From Plantactinospora sp. KBS50 (GTDB lineage Bacteria > Actinomycetota > Actinomycetes > Mycobacteriales > Micromonosporaceae), in contig NZ_CP022961.1 of the NCBI RefSeq assembly GCF_002285795.1, positions 2,980,001 through 3,044,000 of the forward strand: 64,000 nucleotides of DNA, given 5' to 3'. Below the pieces are notes generated by a model. That model was not told the origin of the DNA. It did no database searches and worked only from the letters and a program-made list of their open reading frames with translations. The position numbers and the translations under genes are program-made. Positions 25,155 through 32,580 of this stretch are shown one piece after another. The first letter of the stretch is position 1; each line of letters begins with the position of its first letter.

Positions 25155-25936
25155 CGGGGGAGCCGAACCGGGGGCCCGAGTTCGTGCAGTCGCTGGAACG
25201 CGGGCTCGCCGTGATCCGGGCGTTCGACGCCACGCATCCGCAGCTCACCCTCAGCGACGTGGCGCGGGCCACCGGGCTGACCCGGGCCGCCGCCCGCCGG
25301 TTCCTGCTCACCCTCGTCGAACTCGGGTACGTCCGCACCGACGGCCGGCTGTTCGCGCTGCGCCCCCGGGTGCTGGAACTGGGCTACGCCTTCCTGTCCA
25401 GCCTCAGCCTGCCCCAGGTGGCGCAGCCGCACATGGAGACCCTGGTCGCGCAGGTACACGAGTCCTGCTCGATGTCGGTGCTGGACGGCGACGAGATCGT
25501 GTACGTGGCCCGGGTGCCGACCACCCGCCGGATCATGGCGGTGGCGATCAGCGTGGGCACCCGGTTCCCGGCGTACGCCACCTCGATGGGCCGGGTGCTG
25601 CTGGCCGCCCAGCCGGAGGACCGGCTGGACCACTACCTCGACGGCGCGCCGCTGCGGTCGCTGACCCGGCGGACCATCACCGACCCGGGCCGGCTGCGCG
25701 GCGTGCTGTCCCGGATCCGCGCCCAGGGCTTCGCCCTGGTCGATCAGGAACTGGAGGAGGGGCTGCGCTCGCTGGCCGTGCCGGTGCACGGCGAGGACGG
25801 GGCGGTGGTGGCCGCGCTGAACGTCTCCGCGCACACCAGCCGGGGCACCTCGGAGGTGATCCGCCGGGAGCTGCTGCCGCCGCTGCTCGGCGCCGCCCGC
25901 AAGATCGAGGAGGATCTGGGCGTCGCCGGACGTTAG
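25151..25936 (+). CDS. IclR-family regulator, PcaR/PobR-like
   Basis: The 261-residue product starts at a GTG overlapping pcaC by 4 bases. The N-terminal winged helix (about 10-75, LSDVARATGLTRAAARRFLL) is followed by the IclR effector domain (about 80-255) with ATSMGRVLLAAQ and GFALVDQELEEGLRSLAVPV. The sequence is closest in character to PcaR/PcaU/PobR regulators of the beta-ketoadipate pathway. Being last in the pca unit, it would be self-regulated through the 20.53-20.70 kb operators. Whether it represses or activates cannot be read from sequence; the operators overlap the -10, which favours repression. Confidence 0.88.
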   Translation: MTGEPNRGPEFVQSLERGLAVIRAFDATHPQLTLSDVARATGLTRAAARRFLLTLVELGYVRTDGRLFALRPRVLELGYAFLSSLSLPQVAQPHMETLVAQVHESCSMSVLDGDEIVYVARVPTTRRIMAVAISVGTRFPAYATSMGRVLLAAQPEDRLDHYLDGAPLRSLTRRTITDPGRLRGVLSRIRAQGFALVDQELEEGLRSLAVPVHGEDGAVVAALNVSAHTSRGTSEVIRRELLPPLLGAARKIEEDLGVAGR

Positions 25937-25989
25937 AGGGACCGCCGCTGGCGAGCCAGGGCCGGCCCCGGGTTGTCCCGGTCGGGCCC

Positions 25990-27317
25990 TCAGCCGGGGA
26001 TCGCTGCCGGCTCGGTCTGCGCGGGCAGGGTGTCCATGAAGGAGCTGACCGAGAAGACCGCGTTGCCGGCCCCGGGCGGACCGTACCCGGGCGGGCTGGT
26101 CAGCCCGTTGCGCTCCATGGTGGCGCGGTAGATCTCCAGCAGCCGGATGTGGTACTCCAGCGGCGCTCCCTGCGGGTTGGTCCGGCCCAGCGGGGTGGTC
26201 GGCTCCGGGCACCAGGTGGTGAACCGCGGCGTGATCCCCCTGGACATGAAGAACTCCAGCCCTTCGCCGGTGGACTCGATCGCCTCGTCGACGCTGCGGA
26301 AGCCGAACGGCTCGGCCATCTCCACCCCGGCCACGAAGTTCGGAATCACGTTGCGCGGGCCGAACACCTCGGCCGAGTCGAGGATCCGGCGGTGCCACTC
26401 CTCCCGGCCCACGTACCGCTCCTTGCCGGGGCAGTACAGCTCGAACAGCCGCTTGTCCCACACCTCGTAGTTGGGGTGGTAGATCCGTACCCCGTAGTCG
26501 TGGAACCGCTGCACGTCGGCGCGGGGGAGGGCCTGCGCCACCACCTTGCCGATCCACCGGCCGGGGAAGCGCTCCTCGATGGCCTTGGCGTACCGGCCGT
26601 AGAAGTCGGCCTCCGCGAGCCCGTCGACCTTCGAGGTCACGCTGCCACCGGTCAGGGTGTACGCCCGGGAGGCGCCCGCGGTGTCGTACCGGTCGATGAT
26701 CTCCATGGCCTCCAGCACCTCGTCCACCGGCTTGACCCCGGTGTACGGCCGGCCGGCGGCCTTGTGCTGGCGCCAGTTGTGGTTGATGTCGCAGTACTGG
26801 CACTCCTCCTTGGCGCCGAAGTACTGGCAGACCCGGAACACGGTCAGGTAGATCAGGTAGCCCCACTGGATCGTCGGCGCGACCTCCATCACCGACTTGC
26901 CGTTGCTCAGCGTGTGCCGGTAGTACTCGGGCATCGGCGGCAGGCCGACGTCGCCGATCGGCCGGCCGTCCAGGAACAGCCGCAGCATGCCGTCCCCGCC
27001 GTCGGCCACCCGGTACGGCGAGTCGGGGTTGACCCGCACCGACACCACGGTGCGGCGCAGGTCGTACGGGCCGCCGGTGAGCACGATCTCCTCCGGCGGC
27101 CGGCGCAGCGCCGCGTTGCCCAGTTCCGGCAGCGTGCGGTGGTCGAACGAGAAGATGAAGTACGACTTCGGCTTGACCTCGCCGCCCTCGTTGTCGGTGA
27201 GCGCGGAGTCGTCGAACGCCACACCCCACGCAACAGGTCCTCCTTGAGCACGGCCTCCCGCGGGATGTGCGGGAACCGGGCCATGAGGTCCTCAATGAGA
27301 TCGGTGCGGGTCTGCAT
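25990..27317 (-). CDS. Radical SAM-like protein with atypical cysteine spacing, one apparent frameshift
   Basis: The N-terminus (MQTRTDLIEDLMARFPHIPR and EAVLKEDLLRG, behind a GAGGGAG site) and the rest (GVAFDDSALTDNEGGEVKPK onward) lie in different frames. Adding one C to the CCCC at 27224-27227 joins them into about 442 residues. The cluster motif reads CQYFGAKEECQYC, i.e. C-x8-C-x2-C rather than the classical C-x3-C-x2-C. TLTGGSVTSK downstream resembles the GGE/SAM-binding strand. The C-terminal half is well ordered (PNFVAGVEMAEPFGFRS, FTTWCPEPTTPLGRTNP). The reaction is unknown. It appears monocistronic and converges on the pca unit. Confidence 0.7.
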
Positions 27318-27724
27318 CCGTACTCCCTCGCTCCGCGTCGACGGCGGTAGGGCCGCCGCCGCCCTGGTGGGGCCGGGTCGGGCCGGTGCCGCCGGGACGG
27401 GCCAAGCCCGCCACCCGACCTATGATGCTCCACCGCCCGGACACCGCCACCGCCCGGGCGTCGGGTGTGACGGACGCCGTACCCACCGACTCCGCCAGAA
27501 GTCGGGTCGATACCGATCCGGGGAGCCGGCTGCCCGGTTCGATCCCGCACATCCGATTACTGTACGTAATTTGTCTTTCGGCCCTGCTGATCGGCTCTGG
27601 TGGCGTCTGCTCCGGATTCTTCGGCGTCGTAAGGGATTTGCGCGGATGGGCTCCTGGAAAACGGGCACGCGGATCGCGGCTGAGATTACAGAATGTGACG
27701 AATGGAGAACGGATTGGGGGGGTT
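27318..27724. other. 407-base gap between divergent genes
   Basis: It contains a less GC-rich stretch around 27555-27580 with a small perfect inverted repeat ATTAC-N5-GTAAT (27556-27570), a possible operator or promoter element. No gene with a credible start is present. It must hold the promoters of the radical SAM gene (leftward) and the L,D-transpeptidase (rightward). Confidence 0.4.
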
Positions 27725-29002
27725 ATGAAGCGCAGACCTTGGATCGGGCTCGCGCTGGCGGCCGCCTGCGGACCCCTGGTGCTGGCCGGATGCACCAGTG
27801 GCGGCAAGCCGGTCGCGAAGAAGTCGGACGCGCCACCCGCGGCGGTCGCGCTCACTCCGGCCGCGAACGCGACGAACGTGCCGATCAGCAGCGAGGTGGT
27901 GGCGTCGGCGACCAACGGCAAGGTCACCGAGGTCAGTCTCACCGACGACAAGGGCGCCCGGATCGAGGGCGCCATGCGGTCCGACGGGTCGTCCTGGTTG
28001 CCGGGTCGCCCGCTGGACTACCGGCACAGCTACACCGCGCAGGTCACCGCGGTCAACGCCGACGGCAAGCCGACCACGGCCACGACGAAGTTCACCACCA
28101 TGGACAAGCCGGACCGGCAGGTGCAGACCAGCCTCAACCTGCGCAACGGCGAGACGTACGGGGTGAACATGCCGCTCACCGTCGCCTTCGACCCCGGCGT
28201 ACCGAAGGAACAGCGGGCGGCCGTGCAGAAGCGCATGCTGGTCGGCACCGACCCGCCCCAGCCGGGAACCTGGTCCTGGCTCGACGACGGCAGCCAGGCC
28301 GAGTACCGGGCACCGGACCCGTGGAAGACCGGCACCCGGATCACCGCCCGCGCGGCCCTGGCCGGCCTGCCGATGGGCAAGTCCGGCTTCGGCGACGACG
28401 ACCACACCGCGGTCGCCACCGTGGCGCCGGACGCGGTCCGGATGGACATCGACAACCACACCAAGCAGATGTCGGTCTACAAGAACGACAAGCTGGTCAA
28501 GCGGATCCCGGTCAGCCTCGGCAAGCCGAGCACCCCGTCGTCGAGCGGCAACATGGTGATCATGGAGAAGTTCGACACCACCGTCTTCGACACCCGGGGC
28601 GAACCGAACGGCGGCTACGTGGTCACCGTGCAGGACGCCCAGCGGCTCACCTGGGGCGGCGAGTTCATCCACGCGGCACCCTGGTCCGAGGGGGAGCAGG
28701 GCTACACCAACACCTCGCACGGCTGCGTCAACGTCTCCACCACGACGGCGAACTGGCTGATGGGGGTGACCCACATCGGCGACCTCGTTTCGGTGCAGGG
28801 CACCGAGGTGAAGCTGACCCGTGGCAACGGCTGGACGGCCTGGAACGACAGTTGGGACCAGTTCGTCAAGGGCAGCGCGCTGCCCGTACCGGCGGACCTG
28901 AAGCCGGCGGCCAGCCCGCCACCGGCGTCCGGCACACCGTCCGGCAGCGGCTCGCCGGCCGGCAGTGCCCCGGCCGCCGCCCCGTCCAACTCGGGCGGCT
29001 GA
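27725..29002 (+). CDS. L,D-transpeptidase lipoprotein (YkuD domain, Ig-like N-terminal domains)
   Basis: The 425-residue product begins after a G-rich ribosome binding site. The signal peptide ends in lipobox LAGC. Two Ig-like domains (about 40-130 and 130-245) precede a YkuD catalytic domain (about 250-375) with the conserved His (about 316, FIHAAPW) and the SHGCVNV motif (catalytic Cys about 334). This is the layout of mycobacterial LdtA-type enzymes that form 3-3 peptidoglycan crosslinks outside the membrane. The tail is Pro/Ser/Gly-rich. All catalytic residues are present. Confidence 0.92.
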   Translation: MKRRPWIGLALAAACGPLVLAGCTSGGKPVAKKSDAPPAAVALTPAANATNVPISSEVVASATNGKVTEVSLTDDKGARIEGAMRSDGSSWLPGRPLDYRHSYTAQVTAVNADGKPTTATTKFTTMDKPDRQVQTSLNLRNGETYGVNMPLTVAFDPGVPKEQRAAVQKRMLVGTDPPQPGTWSWLDDGSQAEYRAPDPWKTGTRITARAALAGLPMGKSGFGDDDHTAVATVAPDAVRMDIDNHTKQMSVYKNDKLVKRIPVSLGKPSTPSSSGNMVIMEKFDTTVFDTRGEPNGGYVVTVQDAQRLTWGGEFIHAAPWSEGEQGYTNTSHGCVNVSTTTANWLMGVTHIGDLVSVQGTEVKLTRGNGWTAWNDSWDQFVKGSALPVPADLKPAASPPPASGTPSGSGSPAGSAPAAAPSNSGG

Positions 29003-29215
29003 GCGGGGGACCCATCGTCGGCCGGCGGGCCGGTCCGGCCGGGTTCTGCCGGCGGATCGGTCCGCCGGGGCTGTCCGGGCGGGTCGGTCCCGGGCCTGTC
29101 CCGCGGGCCGTTCGGCCCTGTTCGGCCGCGCCGGCCGCGTCCACCCTGGGAGGGTGCCACCCGCGAGAACCGCGGCGGTGGCGGCGGTGACGGCGCTGGA
29201 CGGGCGGAGACGGCG

Positions 29216-29728
29216 ATGGGGCACGGGTACGGGTTGCTCGCCGGCCAACCGTTCGTGGCCGGCATGACCGACTGGCAGTTGGACTGGCTGTCCCGGCACG
29301 CCCGGCGGGCGGTCTTCCCGGCCGGCGCGCGGCTGTTCGTCGAGGGCGCGCCGGCGGACCGGTTCTGGCTCGTCGACCGGGGCATGCTGGAGGTGGACGC
29401 CGACCTTCCCGGCCGGGGCCGGGTGGTGATCGAGACCCTGGGGCCGGGCACGGTGCTCGGCTGGTCGTGGTTCTTCCCGCCGTACCGGTGGAACTTCGGG
29501 GCGGTGGCCCGGCAGACGACGTACGCGGTGGAACTCGACGGGCCGGGCGTGCGGGAGCTGTGCCAGCGCGATCCACTGCTCGGCTTCGAACTGACCCACC
29601 GGCTGCTGCGGGTCGTGGTGGACCGGTTGCAGGTGACCCGGCACCGGCTGCACGCCGCGATACCCGAGCCGTCGCCCGAGCCGCCACCCGAGCCGCCACC
29701 CGAACCGTCGCCCGATCCGCCGTCGTAG
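29216..29728 (+). CDS. Cyclic-nucleotide-binding-domain protein without an output domain
   Basis: The 170-residue product consists almost only of a Crp-like cNMP-binding beta-roll (about 20-140): ARLFVEGAPADRFWLVDRGM, then VVIETLGPGTVLGWSWFFPP. There is no helix-turn-helix; the chain ends in Pro-Glu repeats (PEPSPEPPPEPPPEP). The classical cAMP-contacting Arg/Ser motif is not obvious, so ligand binding is uncertain. Stand-alone domains of this type are common in actinomycetes. Confidence 0.75.
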   Translation: MGHGYGLLAGQPFVAGMTDWQLDWLSRHARRAVFPAGARLFVEGAPADRFWLVDRGMLEVDADLPGRGRVVIETLGPGTVLGWSWFFPPYRWNFGAVARQTTYAVELDGPGVRELCQRDPLLGFELTHRLLRVVVDRLQVTRHRLHAAIPEPSPEPPPEPPPEPSPDPPS

Positions 29729-29804
29729 CGGGCGGCTCGCGTCGGCGGTGCGCGCCGGCCCGCCGCGGGCCGAGCCCGGTCGCGGCGTGCCGGCGGTCGA
29801 CGGG

Positions 29805-30172
29805 CTACCCGACGTCGATGAGATCCACCACGAACACGAGGGTCTCACCGGGCCGGATCGCATCGCCCGCGCCGCGCTCGCCGTACCCGAGATGCGGCGG
29901 GATCACCAGCCGGCGCCGGCCGCCGACCCGCATCCCGACGACGCCCTGATCCCAACCCGAGATGACGTGGCCGCCGCCGAGCGGGAAGGTGAACGCGGAA
30001 CCCCGGTTCCAGGAGGCGTCGAACTCCCGGCCGTCGGAATGCGAGATCCCGACGTAGTGCACGGTCGCCAGGCGCCCCGGCTCGGCCCGAGGGCCGTCGC
30101 CGACGGTGATGTCCTCCACGACCAGTTCGGTCGGTGGCGGGCCGGCGGGGGTTCCACCGTGGGCTTGGTCAT
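29805..30172 (-). CDS. FKBP-type peptidyl-prolyl isomerase, one apparent frameshift
   Basis: The catalytic domain is complete: VHYVGISHSDGREFDASWNR, FPLGGGHVISGWDQGVVGMR, LVIPPHLGYGERGAG. The start (MTKPTVEP, after AAAGGA) is in another frame. Adding one C to the run of five at 30147-30151 (G on the + strand) gives MTKPTVEPPAGPPPTELVVE and links to DITVGDG, which fits FKBP homologues. The corrected length is about 122 residues. The enzyme catalyses proline isomerisation, probably in the cytoplasm because no signal peptide is present. Confidence 0.88.
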
Positions 30173-30221
30173 CTGCTGTCCTTTCCGCATGCGGGCCCGA
30201 ACTCTCCCGCCGAACCTACCG

Positions 30222-31583
30222 TCAGGACCGCAGCACGAAGTGGCGCCACTGCGCGTAAAAGTCGGTGGATGCCGCGTCGGCCTGGCTGGCGCCGACCAGA
30301 CCGGCCCGGGCCAGCGCCCCGGCCAGCCCCGCCTGGGGGTCCGGCTCCGCGCTCTTGCCGGCCGGCCGGGTCACTGCCGCCAGGTACAACTCCCGGGCGC
30401 GCCGGTGGCCGTACCGGCCGGCGACGAACTGGAACAGGCTGGACGCGAGCGCCAGGTTGGTCGAGCGGGCCGGGGCGGCGTAGAAGCTCGGGTTGGCGGC
30501 CAGTTCGGGCTCGGCGCCCAGTTCGGGCTCGGCCGCCAGCCGCGCGGCCCGCAGCCGGGTCTGCGCCCGGCCGCGCACCGCCGAGGAGTCCCGGCCGGCG
30601 AGGTACTGGGCGAAACCCTCGACGGCCCACAGCGGCGCGCCGATCTCGGCGGCACCGGGCAGGCTGGCCGGCCGCGGCGACGCCGGCAGCATGGCCAGGC
30701 CGGCGGCGTACCCGAGCTGGCGTTTGATGGTCTCGTACGGGCTGCCGGCGGTGCGGCTGGCCGGCAGGTCGATGGCGATCCGGGTGCCGGCGTACCGGCC
30801 GTCCCCGCTGTCCTTCGCCCCGGCCCGGCGGACCGCGACGGTGACGCCGTCGGTCCAGTCCGGCGCCGCACCGCCGAACCATCCCCGGAAGGTGTCGGTG
30901 TCGGCGGCCACGAAGACGGCGAAGGACTCCGGCAGCGGGTTCTCGCCCCAGTCCCGGCGCAGTTCGGTGACCGCCTGCGCGGCGACCTCCGCCAGCGCGT
31001 CCGCGTTGTCGACATCGGACTGTGCGGCCAGCAGCACACCCGGCCGGCGCCGGACCTGCAACGCGCAGGTGTCCCACGGGCAGTCGGTCAGCGGCACCGG
31101 CTCACCGCCGACGGCCGCGCCGCGGGCCACGTCCACCAGGGTGACTGCGCCGTCGACCCGGCCGAAGACGTACCGGTGCCGGACCGTCGTGGCGGCGGCG
31201 TCCACCCCGGGCAGCCGCATCGTCAGGTCGACGTCGTACGCGATGGACTGCAACGGGAGCGAACTCGCGTACCGGCCCGGGGCGACCGGGTCGGGACCCC
31301 GACCGCAGCGGCGGAACCGCACCTGCTCGGGTGCGAGCTGGCGCAGGTTGGCAAGGACCTGCTTCTCGTGCGCGACCAGGGCGGGGTTGCCGGCGTCCAC
31401 CGCGGCCAGCCAGCCGGGCGCGTCCTCGTTGGCCAGCGCCGTCGCCCGCCGGTCCAGAATCGCATCGACCTCCGGGTCCATGCTCGGAGTCGGCGCGTCG
31501 GCGGTGTCGGTGGCGGCCTGGCAGCCGCTGAGGGCGACCAGTGAGCCACCGAGAACCAAGGCCTGTCGTCGACGAATTCCCAT
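30222..31583 (-). CDS. Lipoprotein resembling a degenerate peptidase-MA (gluzincin) protein
   Basis: The 453-residue product has an RRR-containing signal sequence and lipobox LSGC, so it is likely a surface lipoprotein, possibly Tat-exported. The second half has the shape of peptidase-MA proteins. The conserved APLWAVEGFAQYLAGRD segment normally carries the third zinc ligand. The place where HExxH is expected reads IKRQLGYAAG, so the metal site looks lost. An NTF2-like or nuclear-transport-factor domain may occupy the first half. A non-catalytic binding or anchoring role is inferred. Confidence 0.6.
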   Translation of the reverse strand: MGIRRRQALVLGGSLVALSGCQAATDTADAPTPSMDPEVDAILDRRATALANEDAPGWLAAVDAGNPALVAHEKQVLANLRQLAPEQVRFRRCGRGPDPVAPGRYASSLPLQSIAYDVDLTMRLPGVDAAATTVRHRYVFGRVDGAVTLVDVARGAAVGGEPVPLTDCPWDTCALQVRRRPGVLLAAQSDVDNADALAEVAAQAVTELRRDWGENPLPESFAVFVAADTDTFRGWFGGAAPDWTDGVTVAVRRAGAKDSGDGRYAGTRIAIDLPASRTAGSPYETIKRQLGYAAGLAMLPASPRPASLPGAAEIGAPLWAVEGFAQYLAGRDSSAVRGRAQTRLRAARLAAEPELGAEPELAANPSFYAAPARSTNLALASSLFQFVAGRYGHRRARELYLAAVTRPAGKSAEPDPQAGLAGALARAGLVGASQADAASTDFYAQWRHFVLRS

Positions 31584-31947
31584 GCACGCTCTCCCGGTCG
31601 ACCGCGCCGCCGGTGCTGCCCGTACCGTCCCGCGGCGGCGACGGTGATCGTATCGGGCGCGCCGGGGCGGCGGCGTACCGGCCGGGAGTCTCCTCCCGGC
31701 CGGCACATCCGGCGCCGCCACCGGAGCCTTGACCTCGGCCGGCGCGACCGCTGACCGGACGGCCGTCCGGGAAGATGCGGATCCTCCGGAGGCAGGACGA
31801 CCGTCCAGGTCAGCACGGGGCATGCGTCGCCGGCCCCGGCCCGGCCCTCGGGTCGACCAACCGCGTCGAGGGCCACCCTCATTGCACGCCGCCCGGGGGG
31901 TCCGGGACAGGGCCGGTGGACGCCGGTGTCCGGGACCTTCGGCCCGG
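31584..31947. other. 364-base gap with a stem-loop and a DosR-type box
   Basis: No gene is visible. An 11-bp perfect stem with a 4-base loop (CCGGCCGGGAG, 31678-31703) lies about 95 bases upstream of the lipoprotein start. A GGGACCTTCGGCCC box sits at the far end (31932-31945). Confidence 0.45.
31932..31945. promoter_or_regulatory. DosR/DevR-type box (GGGACCTTCGGCCC)
   Basis: Identical to the box at 32531-32544 and matching the GGGnC-N4-GnCCC pattern of DosR/OsdR hypoxia boxes. It lies just past the stop of the universal stress gene and about 350 bases upstream of the lipoprotein gene, so its target is unclear. Confidence 0.5.
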
Positions 31948-32421
31948 TCAGCCGCGCAGCGCCGGCTCGGCGGCGGCGCTGCGCGCCGGTACCGGCACCG
32001 GGATCACCACCACCGGGCAGGTGGCCTTGCGGACGCACTCCTCGCTCACCGAGCCCAGCACGGTGTGCCGGAACCGGCTGTGCCCGTGGCTGCCCAGCAC
32101 CAGCAGGTCGGCGTCGCGGGCGGCGGCGGCCAGCACCTCGGCCGCGCGGCCCTCCACCACCTCGCTGGCGACCGGGACCGGGGCGGCGACGGCCCGGGTC
32201 AGCTCGCCGATCTCGCGGTCCAGCATCTGCACGGTGCGGTTGCGCTCCTGCGCGGCCGTGCCCACCGTGACGAAGTCGCTCTCGATGCCGTCCCAGCGCC
32301 AGGACGCGACCGCCTGCACGGTGCCACCGCGGTTGGCGGCCTCCCGGACCGCCCACTCCAGCGCCCGCCGGCCGCCCCCGGAACCGTCCACACCGACCAC
32401 GATCAGGTAGTTGTCGCTCAT
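31948..32421 (-). CDS. Universal stress protein (UspA family)
   Basis: The 157-residue product is a single USP domain. VVGVDGSGGGRRALEWAVRE opens the fold, and the ATP-binding motif G-x2-G-x9-G-(S/T) appears as LGSHGHSRFRHTVLGSVS. Divergent from cydA across 159 bases containing a DosR-type box, it is probably induced together with cytochrome bd under low oxygen or respiratory stress. Confidence 0.92.
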   Translation of the reverse strand: MSDNYLIVVGVDGSGGGRRALEWAVREAANRGGTVQAVASWRWDGIESDFVTVGTAAQERNRTVQMLDREIGELTRAVAAPVPVASEVVEGRAAEVLAAAARDADLLVLGSHGHSRFRHTVLGSVSEECVRKATCPVVVIPVPVPARSAAAEPALRG

Positions 32422-32530
32422 CGTCGCACTCCTTCCTCGACCCCTGCACCGTCGAGTACACCCGGGGTGGCGGCGCGTGCGGCAGGTCCCGACGTCCCGC
32501 CCACGAGGGGCCGGTGTGCCTCGCCCCGGC

Positions 32531-32544
32531 GGGACCTTCGGCCC
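32531..32544. promoter_or_regulatory. DosR/DevR-type box upstream of cydA and the usp gene
   Basis: GGGACCTTCGGCCC lies 36 bases before the cydA start and about 110 bases before the usp start. It fits the two-half-site hypoxia box of DosR/OsdR response regulators. USP genes are classic DosR-regulon members in mycobacteria. Confidence 0.6.
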
Positions 32545-32580
32545 TGCTCGGGTCGGGAATCCGATCGCAGGATCGGTGCC

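Noticed and set aside
25937-25989. Terminator between the pca regulator and the radical SAM gene
   Set aside because: GC-rich and partly self-complementary, but the arms mismatch too much to call a stem with confidence.
25078-29190. A 1370-codon open frame on the plus strand
   Set aside because: It crosses pcaR, the radical SAM gene, the transpeptidase and intergenic DNA in the wrong frame, has Gly/Arg/Pro-rich nonsense composition, and arises from the high GC content.
158-30151. Programmed ribosomal frameshifting as explanation of the four broken genes
   Set aside because: No slippery heptamers with downstream structures are evident, the families do not use frameshifting, and each case is solved by one added G/C in a homopolymer.
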